Part shown: piece after piece, positions 1-5,149 of the stretch
Layout: the number at the start of each line of letters is the position of its first letter
How positions within the stretch are numbered: the first letter of the stretch is position 1
Made by a program: the position numbers and the translations under genes
Assembly (NCBI GenBank): GCA_021825785.1
Contig: JAKAGP010000128.1
Coordinates: forward strand, 1 to 6,055
Length of the DNA: 6,055 nt
Source of the DNA: Nitrospirota bacterium
GTDB taxonomy: Bacteria; Nitrospirota; Thermodesulfovibrionia; Thermodesulfovibrionales; JdFR-88
Direction of reading: 5' to 3'
Notes under the pieces: model-generated
Databases searched by the model: none
Told to the model about the DNA's origin: nothing
Seen by the model: the letters and a program-made list of their open reading frames with translations, nothing else

Positions 1-347
1 TTGTTGACGTGATGCTGGTGCTGCTGGTCATCTTCATGGTGACGGCGCCGCTGATGACCCAGGGGGTGGACGTCAATCTCCCGCAGGCCAAAGGCAAGTC
101 CCTTACCTATGAAGGCCCTATAACGATAAACGTAAAGAAGGACGGAAGTCTCTACATGAAGGGAGCCAGGCTCAACATGGAACAGATGAAGGCCCGGCTC
201 AGCATGCTCAGCAAGGAGGACCCGGACGTCTACCTGGAGGCTGACAGGGCTGTCTCGTACGGAAGGGTCGCGCAGGTGATGGGCGAGATTAAGGACGCCG
301 GGATCCAGAAACTGGGCATCGTGACCGAACCACTGAAGAACAAATAG
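1..347 (+). CDS. tolR: TolR, ExbD/TolR-family proton-channel subunit (5' end cut by window)
   Basis: Inner-membrane subunit of the TolQ-TolR motor, which uses the proton motive force to drive TolA. The gene enters the window already open: codons from position 3 read V-D followed by VMLVLLVIFMVTAPLM. This is the hallmark TolR/ExbD transmembrane helix, and the Asp at 6-8 matches the conserved proton-pathway Asp of the family. About 114 codons are visible. Since E. coli TolR has about 142 residues, roughly 25 N-terminal residues are missing. The rest is the periplasmic domain, with the usual pattern of VDVNLPQA after the helix, a strand INVKKDGSLYMKG, and a C-terminal V..VMGEIKDAGIQKLGIVTEP, which is typical of ExbD/TolR. 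ExbD is the alternative, but tolA and tolB downstream favour TolR. The GTG/ATG codons at 9-14 are internal and are not the start. The stop is TAG at 345-347, 35 nt before tolA. Confidence 0.93.
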   Translation, partial: VDVMLVLLVIFMVTAPLMTQGVDVNLPQAKGKSLTYEGPITINVKKDGSLYMKGARLNMEQMKARLSMLSKEDPDVYLEADRAVSYGRVAQVMGEIKDAGIQKLGIVTEPLKNK

Positions 348-382
348 GCAAAAACAAAAAGCGAAAAAAGTAAAGCGCCTGG

Positions 383-1114
383 ATGACTTTTGAAAAAACG
401 CTCTTCCTGTCGGTATTGTTTCACGCGGTCATACTGTCCGCGCTTGCCATAACGCTCAAAAAGCCCTTCATAATACCCCAACCGTTCCAGGTGGACCTGG
501 TCTCGCCTGCCGGCAGATTTGATAAACCGGCGGAAAGCAGAAAACCCGTTACTGAAAGACAATTGGCGCAGACCAAAGCCCCCCGCCCGGTCCCTGTTGA
601 AAAAAAGGCCTCGATGGCCATGCCGGAAAAGAGGCCTGAGAGGCATTCGCATGAAAGCGATGCCCTGATAGCTAAAGAACTGGCCAGGATACAGCAGAGC
701 GTGGATATCGAGCGGGCCGTAAACGGGATCGAAAAAAAGGTAAAGCTTAGAGAAAAAGTGGTCATAAACAAAAGCAGCAAAAGCAGTAAAAACAAAGGCC
801 ACGCAGGAGGCAGCGCACAGGCAGGCGCGGGGGATAATACCGCGCTTAAGGGATACTTAAGCCAAGTGAAGGGGTCTATCTGGAGAAACTGGTATCTTCC
901 GGACGCTAAGGTCCACGGGATAGAGGCCACGGTCACCATAGACATCCTTAAAGACGGGACCCTTGTCGCCAAAGGGTTTGAGAAGCGCTCAGGCAACGGG
1001 CTTTTTGACCAGTCCGCGATAAGGGCCATTCAAAGGACGGCAAAGGTGCCGCCCCCGCCGGGGGTGCTGCCGCCGGGCGGCCTTGAGGTAGGATTTGTCT
1101 TCAACCCGGATTGA
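383..1114 (+). CDS. tolA: TolA/TonB-type energy-transducing periplasm-spanning protein
   Basis: Carries energy from TolQR to the outer-membrane Tol partners. It has 243 residues. Residues 6-25 form one N-terminal membrane helix containing S10-x3-H14 (SVLFH), which matches the S-x3-H motif through which TonB and TolA engage their motor. Residues about 45-150 are a charged Lys/Arg/Pro/Ser-rich linker, with a helical stretch near 95-125 and a Ser/Lys/Gly run at 130-150. Residues about 155-243 are a TonB/TolA C-terminal domain: GYLSQVKGSIWRNWYLP, then VTIDILKDGTLVAKGFEKRSG, DQSAIRAI and a Pro-rich turn before the last strand. It is much shorter than E. coli TolA (about 420 residues) because the helical middle domain is reduced. 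The ATG start has no clear Shine-Dalgarno, only an A-rich leader. Its position between tolR and tolB supports TolA, but domain content alone could not exclude TonB. Confidence 0.88.
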   Translation: MTFEKTLFLSVLFHAVILSALAITLKKPFIIPQPFQVDLVSPAGRFDKPAESRKPVTERQLAQTKAPRPVPVEKKASMAMPEKRPERHSHESDALIAKELARIQQSVDIERAVNGIEKKVKLREKVVINKSSKSSKNKGHAGGSAQAGAGDNTALKGYLSQVKGSIWRNWYLPDAKVHGIEATVTIDILKDGTLVAKGFEKRSGNGLFDQSAIRAIQRTAKVPPPPGVLPPGGLEVGFVFNPD

Positions 1115-1120
1115 AAAAAA

Positions 1121-1126
1121 GGAGGT
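1121..1126 (+). promoter_or_regulatory. Ribosome binding site of tolB
   Basis: GGAGGT lies 7 nt after the tolA stop (1112-1114) and is a strong Shine-Dalgarno. The nearest in-frame start is TTG at 1139 (12 nt spacing). The first ATG, at 1148, is 21 nt away. Both are farther than the usual 5-9 nt, and TTG is the better placed of the two. Confidence 0.7.
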
Positions 1127-1138
1127 CATTTTAATAAT

Positions 1139-2452
1139 TTGGGTATCATGAAAGAGAAAAGTCAGAAAAAGAAAAAGACCTTCCGGCGCTATCCGCTGAT
1201 CCAGGGCGCCATATTCTTCACCCTTTTCGCGATGCTCTCCCTCTTCTGCGCTCGCATGGCGCGGGCGATGATATACGTGAACATCAACAACCCCAACAGA
1301 AAAGTCCCCATAGCCATAAGCCCTCTTTCGGGTTTGGGAGGGACGGAGATATCGAAGGTGGTTCAGGAAGACCTGGACTATACAGGACTGTTCCTGTTCC
1401 TTGACAAAAAAGGTTTTACCGAGGCCCCTTACCAGCCTTTCAACCGTGCGGACTGGCAGCCGGCGGGGGTGTTTTTCGTGCTGAAGGGCACGGTTAATTA
1501 CACGCCAGAGGGTGAGTTCCAGGTCTCGGCGACCCTTTATGACGTGGAGTCCGGGGCCGCCATCCTGAGCAAGACCTACAGCGCCCCCGAGGACCTCCTG
1601 AGGCCGCTTTCCCATTCCATGGCGGAAGATATATACCAGGCGCTTACAGGCCTTAAGGGCCCGTTTACAAGCAGGCTCGCCTTCATCACCACCAAAAGGG
1701 GCAGGAAAGACATCGTGGTCTCCGACTGGGACACAAGGCGCATGCGCTTTCTGGGGCTCAATGAAACGATACTGCTGCCCCCAAGGTGGTCCAGGGACGG
1801 GGGGACCTTGCTTTATACAGCGGAGCGCCACAGGGCGTGGGGCATATACAAGATCAATCTGGCGGGGGCAAGGGAAACCGCAGTCTTCCGGGCCGGAGGC
1901 ACAAACCTGGCCGGGGACATTGACGCAGCCGGAGATGTGGTCTTCTCTTCTTCCTTCAAAGGCAGCCCCAATCTATATGAAAAGCTGGGTAACGGCAAGC
2001 TTGTGAGACTGACAAAATCCCTGGGGATAGACGTGTCTCCGGCCTTCTCTCCTGACGGCAAAAAGATAGCGTTCGTATCCGACAGGAGCGGCAACGCCCA
2101 GATTTACATCATGGACTCTGATGGCTATAATATTTCGAGGGTTACATTCCAGGGAAATTACAATACCTCCCCGGCATGGTCGCCCGACGGAAAAAGGATA
2201 GTTTTTGTGGGAAGATACGACGGCATCAGCCAGATATTCACTGTCAAAACGGACGGATCGGACCAGATGCTCCTTACGGACGCGGGCGTCAACGACCAAC
2301 CATGCTTCTCACCAGACGGCAGCCTTATCGCATTCACCTCAAACCGTGACGGGCGCAGGGAGATCTACGTAATGCAGGCCAACGGCAAGAACCAGAAAAG
2401 GCTGAGCCCGCCCGGCATGACCGCATATGGTCCAAGATGGAGTTTTCAATAA
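1139..2452 (+). CDS. tolB: TolB, periplasmic beta-propeller protein of the Tol-Pal system
   Basis: Periplasmic protein that in known systems binds TolA through its N-terminal end and Pal through its propeller. It has 437 residues from TTG 1139, or 434 from ATG 1148. The n-region is long and basic (KSQKKKKTFRR), residues about 21-37 are hydrophobic, and signal peptidase I probably cuts after ARA (41-43). The mature start MIYVNINNPNRKVPIAIS resembles the family's TolA-binding strand. Residues about 45-175 form the TolB N-terminal alpha/beta domain. Residues about 178-437 form a PD40/WD40-like propeller, with clear repeats around WSRDG (217), FSPDG (303), WSPDG (347) and FSPDG (390), each followed by a strand such as KKIAFVSDRSGNAQIYIM. 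The final YGPRWSFQ supplies the strand that closes the ring. The gene is full length. It follows tolA by 24 nt and precedes cpoB by 31 nt, with no pal between. Confidence 0.96.
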   Translation: MGIMKEKSQKKKKTFRRYPLIQGAIFFTLFAMLSLFCARMARAMIYVNINNPNRKVPIAISPLSGLGGTEISKVVQEDLDYTGLFLFLDKKGFTEAPYQPFNRADWQPAGVFFVLKGTVNYTPEGEFQVSATLYDVESGAAILSKTYSAPEDLLRPLSHSMAEDIYQALTGLKGPFTSRLAFITTKRGRKDIVVSDWDTRRMRFLGLNETILLPPRWSRDGGTLLYTAERHRAWGIYKINLAGARETAVFRAGGTNLAGDIDAAGDVVFSSSFKGSPNLYEKLGNGKLVRLTKSLGIDVSPAFSPDGKKIAFVSDRSGNAQIYIMDSDGYNISRVTFQGNYNTSPAWSPDGKRIVFVGRYDGISQIFTVKTDGSDQMLLTDAGVNDQPCFSPDGSLIAFTSNRDGRREIYVMQANGKNQKRLSPPGMTAYGPRWSFQ

Positions 2453-2474
2453 AAAACAAAAAAATCTTTTGGAC

Positions 2475-2479
2475 GGAGG
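2475..2479 (+). promoter_or_regulatory. Ribosome binding site that fixes the cpoB start
   Basis: GGAGG sits 4 nt before the ATG at 2484. It argues for this start over an in-frame ATG at 2427, which lies inside tolB and has no Shine-Dalgarno, and over a later ATG at 2520. Confidence 0.75.
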
Positions 2480-2483
2480 CATA

Positions 2484-3437
2484 ATGGGGAGAAAAGAAGA
2501 CAAAAAAGGCAAAAAAGACATGATAGGCGTTTTTTTTAAAAAACACTGGCCCGTTCTGGTTTTGTTATGCGCCATTGCCGCGCTGACCGCCGGCTGCGCA
2601 GATGACCAGGCCCAGATGAAGGCGGACATAAGCGAGCTACAAAACCAGACGTATACGCTTCAAACCCAGGTCAACAGCATGAGCACCAACATCCAGGCGT
2701 CCCAGAAAACACTTTCCTCCAAGAGTGCAACGGAACTGCACACCATAAGGTCTTCGCAGGCGGGAGTGCTGGACCAGTTGTCGAGCATGCAGAGCGATCT
2801 GAACAATCTCAGGGGCAGCGTGGATGAGCAAAAGCACCAAAACCAGCAGTTCTTTTCCGACCAGTCTTCAGAGACGGCAGGACTGGAAAAAAAGATAGCG
2901 CAGCAGCAAACCGCGCTGGACTCCCTTGGCAGCAGGATCACCAAGCTTGAGACCGCGTTGCAGGCCCAGGCAGCCCAGGTGAAGGCAGCGCAGGCCGCTC
3001 AAGCCGCCCAGGCAGCAAAGGAACAACAGCAGGCGCAGGAAGCAGCCCAGACGCCCCAGACCGTTTATGACAAAGCATATGCCAGTTACCAGAGTGGAAA
3101 ATACGACGGCGCCAGGCAGGGGTTTGAGAAGTTCTTAAAGAAATTCCCGGATGATCCACTTGCCGGAAACTCGCAGTTCTGGATAGCCGAAAGTTATTTC
3201 AAGCAGAAAAACTATGACCAGGCAATACTCGCATATGAAAAGGTCGTAAAACACTACCCAAAGAGCATAAAGGTGCCAAACGCGCTTTTGCAGCAGGGCA
3301 TCTCTTTCCTGAAGACGAATGACAAGAAGGTGGCAGCGGCGCTTTTCAGGCAGGTCATAGAGAAATACCCCAAAAGCCATCAGGCAAAAACCGCGAAGGC
3401 GCTGCTTAAAAAGGTGAAAAGATCAAGACGGGGGTAA
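2484..3437 (+). CDS. cpoB: CpoB/YbgF-like cell-division coordinator, predicted lipoprotein with coiled coil and TPRs
   Basis: In E. coli, CpoB is a periplasmic TolA partner that coordinates outer-membrane constriction with PBP1B-driven septal peptidoglycan synthesis. Here the protein has 317 residues. A Lys-rich n-region (1-22) is followed by hydrophobic residues 23-37 ending LTAGC with Cys38, a plausible though imperfect lipobox (Thr at -3). This predicts a lipoprotein, unlike the soluble E. coli protein. Residues about 43-165 are a long heptad-like coiled coil (ISELQNQTYTLQTQV, LEKKIAQQQTALDSLGSRIT). Residues about 160-190 are an Ala/Gln-rich linker. Residues about 194-308 hold three TPR-like units (VYDKAYASYQSGKYDGA; AGNSQFWIAESYFKQKNYDQA; VPNALLQQGISFLKTNDKK), the family's C-terminal domain. 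The gene follows tolB directly with pal missing. It could be an unrelated TPR lipoprotein, but architecture and position fit CpoB well. The end is basic (KVKRSRRG). Confidence 0.86.
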   Translation: MGRKEDKKGKKDMIGVFFKKHWPVLVLLCAIAALTAGCADDQAQMKADISELQNQTYTLQTQVNSMSTNIQASQKTLSSKSATELHTIRSSQAGVLDQLSSMQSDLNNLRGSVDEQKHQNQQFFSDQSSETAGLEKKIAQQQTALDSLGSRITKLETALQAQAAQVKAAQAAQAAQAAKEQQQAQEAAQTPQTVYDKAYASYQSGKYDGARQGFEKFLKKFPDDPLAGNSQFWIAESYFKQKNYDQAILAYEKVVKHYPKSIKVPNALLQQGISFLKTNDKKVAAALFRQVIEKYPKSHQAKTAKALLKKVKRSRRG

Positions 3438-3496
3438 AAAAAGAGACGAAAAACAAAAAATCCCTGAGCCACCTGGATGCCAAGGGAAGGGCCCGG

Positions 3497-3940
3497 ATGG
3501 TGGACATAAGCGGGAAACCTTCCACCTCCAGGCAGGCGGTTGCCCGCGCGACCGTCCTTCTGAGCCCGGAGAGCATCCTCCTTATAAGGGAAGGCCGCAT
3601 GCCCAAGGGAGACGTGCAGGCGTCCGCCCGGATCGCGGGGATCATGGCCGCGAAAAAAACCCCGGAGCTCATACCTCTTTGCCATCCCCTGGCGATCTCG
3701 CAGGCCGGGGTGGATATCTGGCTGGATGAGGAAAAAAATTCCGTGGAAATAGAGTCCTCCGTAAAGACCACCGGCCCGACGGGGGTGGAGATGGAGGCGC
3801 TGGTTGCGGCCTCGGTGGCCGCCCTTACCGTCTATGACATGTGCAAGGCCGTGGACAAAGGAGCGGTGATACAGGACGTCATGCTCACCCGCAAAAGCGG
3901 CGGTAAAAGCGGGGTCTTCCAAAGGGCAGCAAAAAAATAG
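3497..3940 (+). CDS. moaC: MoaC, cyclic pyranopterin monophosphate synthase
   Basis: Cytoplasmic enzyme of molybdenum-cofactor synthesis. It converts 3',8-cyclo-7,8-dihydro-GTP, made by MoaA, to cyclic pyranopterin monophosphate. Counting from ATG 3497 gives 147 residues. Family signatures are MVDIS at the start, MPKGDVQASARIAG (33-48 region) with Lys37, LIPLCHPL (58-65) with His63, GVEMEALVAAS (96-106) with Glu98/Glu100, YDMCKA (113-118) with Asp114 and Lys117, and KSGGKSG near the end. Allowing an offset of 14, these align with E. coli Lys51, His77, Asp128 and Lys131, which are reported to be important for catalysis. The ATG has a fair AAGG-type Shine-Dalgarno at 3482-3490. However, the in-frame codons upstream (3464-3496) read LSHLDAKGRAR, matching the N-terminal extension of E. 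coli MoaC (LTHINAAGEAH), although no ATG, GTG or TTG lies between the upstream stop (3407-3409) and 3497. The true protein may therefore be longer. The gene lies 59 nt after cpoB and probably shares its transcript. Confidence 0.96.
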   Translation: MVDISGKPSTSRQAVARATVLLSPESILLIREGRMPKGDVQASARIAGIMAAKKTPELIPLCHPLAISQAGVDIWLDEEKNSVEIESSVKTTGPTGVEMEALVAASVAALTVYDMCKAVDKGAVIQDVMLTRKSGGKSGVFQRAAKK

Positions 3941-4004
3941 ATTTCTTCCTTTGGCTATCAAGGGGCATGTTGCCGCAGGATCAGCTTTGGTGACTCCCGT
4001 CATA

Positions 4005-4032
4005 TTTCAAATCCATTCCGTTCCCATATAAT
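4005..4032 (+). promoter_or_regulatory. Possible sigma-70-type promoter for the bactofilin gene
   Basis: A perfect TATAAT lies at 4027-4032, with a poor -35 candidate TTTCAA at 4005-4010 (16 nt spacing). If used, transcription would start near 4039 and give a leader of about 310 nt that includes the long hairpin at 4057-4127. The weak -35 makes this tentative. Confidence 0.25.
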
Positions 4033-4056
4033 TACTTCAAGTCCCGTACGTGAACC

Positions 4057-4127
4057 TTGGCAAGCCCTATAACGAAGCGCAAAATGCAGCTGCTTTTCCT
4101 TGGATGCGCTTCGTCATGGCTTTCCAA
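4057..4127 (+). repeat. Long imperfect inverted repeat (hairpin)
   Basis: The core is a perfect 10-bp inverted repeat, ACGAAGCGCA (4072-4081) with TGCGCTTCGT (4105-4114). Outside it, after a 5-nt/3-nt internal loop, AAGCC (4062-4066) pairs with GGCTT (4118-4122). After a 1x1 mismatch, TTGG (4057-4060) pairs with CCAA (4124-4127). That makes 19 possible pairs in a 71-nt element. The 23-nt apical part contains AAAA-T-GCAGCTGC-TTTT, which can form a small inner hairpin. No T-run follows, so it does not look like a terminator. It could be a folded RNA leader, an operator, or part of a repeated mobile element. Confidence 0.6.
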
Positions 4128-4334
4128 ACGGGGCATCTCCCAGGCGAAGGAGCTGTTAAAAACACCCCCGCGGATGAAAACGACCTCTTTTCATAACTAG
4201 CAAGGGCGGCCATTTTCAAAACGGCACACTTGAAAAATTTTACTAAAGACCGGGTTCCAGAAAATCCAGAATGCCCGTGCGGCGGGATAACACTTTTAAG
4301 AAAACGTCCATCATTTGCCGGAAGACTCCGGACG

Positions 4335-4341
4335 AAAGGAG
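4335..4341 (+). promoter_or_regulatory. Ribosome binding site that fixes the bactofilin start
   Basis: AAAGGAG, 7 nt before the ATG at 4349, is an ideal Shine-Dalgarno and spacing. It rules out the upstream in-frame ATG at 4271, which lacks one. A small hairpin (4318-4331) ends just before it. Confidence 0.8.
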
Positions 4342-4348
4342 CACATAC

Positions 4349-4984
4349 ATGAGCGAGAATCTGAAGGCCATCGAGAAACCGGATAACCATTCCGAAAAAC
4401 CTGTGTCGCTGTTGAAACTGCCTGAGCGCGCGGCCTATGAAGGAGGGGCAACGGAGGCTGGCAAGAGCGCACTGGCTGCGCCCAGGAATGAAGGGAACAT
4501 GAATGCCATCATCAGCGGCAGCAGGCTAACCGGTAATATGATAATCACCCGAGACCTGGAGGTCACCGGGGATTACGAGGGCGATATCACCAGCGCTGAA
4601 AATTCCAATATATTCATCAAAGGCAACTGCAAGGGAAATATCAGGACCAAAGGCGGCAGCGTGGAGATCGAGGGCGGCATGACCGGGGGCGATATAGTTG
4701 CGGGGGGCTATGTTAAGGTCACGGGGAAATTCCATGGGGGGAAGATCCAGGCGGCTATAAAGATCCACATAAACGGAGAATTCAGCGGCACCCTTGAAAG
4801 CGCCGAGATAGACGTAGGCTCCAACGCCCAGGGGAAAGGAGAATTGGTATACAGGGAATACCTCTCCATAGAAAAAGGGGCGAAGGTCGAAGGAAGGATC
4901 ATTCGCATGGAAGGAGAGCGCATCCCGGAGCCGAAACCTAAAAAGGGCCTCTTCTCAAAAAAGACGGAACCCCAAAAGCAGTAA
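4349..4984 (+). CDS. Bactofilin-family (polymer-forming cytoskeletal) protein
   Basis: Bactofilins are self-assembling right-handed beta-helix proteins that form filaments or sheets and scaffold envelope and cell-shape enzymes. The protein has 211 residues. Residues 1-50 are a polar, probably disordered N-tail. Residues about 51-188 are a beta-helix of short strands with regular glycines: SGSRLTGNMIITRDLEVTGDYEGDI, GNCKGNIRTKGGSVEIEGGM, GGYVKVTGKFHGGKI and finally YLSIEKGAKVEGRI, which matches the typical end of the DUF583/bactofilin domain. Residues about 189-211 are a Lys/Pro-rich tail (PEPKPKKGLFSKK), common in this family. There is no signal peptide, so the protein is cytoplasmic. The core is slightly longer than average, and a FapA-like glycine-repeat protein is a weaker alternative. 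It stands apart from the tol operon by 408 nt and probably has its own promoter. Confidence 0.75.
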   Translation: MSENLKAIEKPDNHSEKPVSLLKLPERAAYEGGATEAGKSALAAPRNEGNMNAIISGSRLTGNMIITRDLEVTGDYEGDITSAENSNIFIKGNCKGNIRTKGGSVEIEGGMTGGDIVAGGYVKVTGKFHGGKIQAAIKIHINGEFSGTLESAEIDVGSNAQGKGELVYREYLSIEKGAKVEGRIIRMEGERIPEPKPKKGLFSKKTEPQKQ

Positions 4985-5041
4985 GTCTGTCTTTGGGTTC
5001 AAACAAAAAAATTCTTTATTGATTTATTTTTTGGGATTCAT

Positions 5042-5070
5042 GGGGGCGGGGCCTGCTCCGCCCTCCTTTT
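5042..5070 (+). terminator. GC-rich hairpin with short T-run downstream of the bactofilin gene
   Basis: A stem of up to 10 bp pairs 5042-5051 with 5056-5065 (GGGGGCGGGG/CTCCGCCCTC, two G-U pairs) around a CCTG loop, followed by CTTTT. The stem is strong and the T-run short. It probably acts together with the next hairpin. Confidence 0.55.
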
Positions 5071-5079
5071 GCCGTGATT

Positions 5080-5106
5080 CCGTGCCGCGGCACGGTTGTT
5101 TCTTTT
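5080..5106 (+). terminator. Rho-independent terminator of the bactofilin transcript
   Basis: CCGTGCCGCGGCACGG (5080-5095) is a perfect 16-nt palindrome, giving a 6-bp stem with a CGCG loop. It is followed by TTGTTTCTTTT, a T-rich tail on the + strand. It ends 43 nt before the convergent gene's stop, so it also separates the two converging transcripts. On the - strand no T-run follows, so it should work mainly in the + direction. Confidence 0.7.
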
Positions 5107-5149
5107 AATATTGTGCGCGAAAAATAAAGACGTGTTGCAACGCTAAAAC

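Larger units (their letters stand above)
3941..4348. other. 408-nt intergenic region with structured inverted repeat; no convincing gene
   Basis: No recognisable protein or RNA family was found on either strand. It contains a TATAAT element (4027-4032), a long imperfect inverted repeat (4057-4127), a 7-nt direct repeat TCCAGAA (4256-4262 and 4265-4271), and a small hairpin CCGGA/TCCGG with a 4-nt loop (4318-4331) just before the bactofilin ribosome binding site. Several frames are open between about 4032 and 4200 on +, and one between 4067 and 4390 on -. None has a good ribosome binding site or a recognisable product. The region may be a long 5' leader for the bactofilin gene, a dispersed intergenic repeat, or decayed sequence. 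Confidence 0.5.

Noticed and set aside
230..802. 190-codon open frame on - across tolR/tolA
   Set aside because: It is antisense to TolR and TolA, with Phe/Arg/Tyr-rich composition from complementing Lys codons. No domain was seen.
989..1831. Long open frame on - (280 codons) across the tolA end and tolB
   Set aside because: It is antisense to strongly recognised TolA and TolB domains. The translation is low in recognisable motifs, and it arises from the codon bias of the + genes.
2427..2483. Upstream ATG that would extend CpoB by 19 residues and overlap tolB
   Set aside because: It has no ribosome binding site and would place extra polar residues before the signal peptide. ATG 2484 has GGAGG at 4 nt.
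3919..3954. CCAAAGG/CCTTTGG inverted repeat spanning the moaC stop as a terminator
   Set aside because: The stem is only 7 bp with a loop of about 20 nt, and no T-run follows.
3380..4003. 207-codon open frame on - across moaC
   Set aside because: It lies opposite a fully conserved MoaC, is rich in His/Gly/Arg as expected for a shadow frame, and has no family resemblance.
4222..4240. Sigma-54-like GGCAC...TTGA motif
   Set aside because: The required GC at the -12 element is absent at the right spacing.
4271..4348. Upstream ATG that would extend the bactofilin by 26 residues
   Set aside because: It has no Shine-Dalgarno, and the extension carries a basic, Cys-containing stretch unlike the family. 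ATG 4349 has AAAGGAG at 7 nt.
4067..4390. 107-codon open frame on - in the intergenic region
   Set aside because: It overlaps the bactofilin start and ribosome binding site, has no recognisable domain, and runs through the inverted repeat. It is kept only as an observation on the repeat region.
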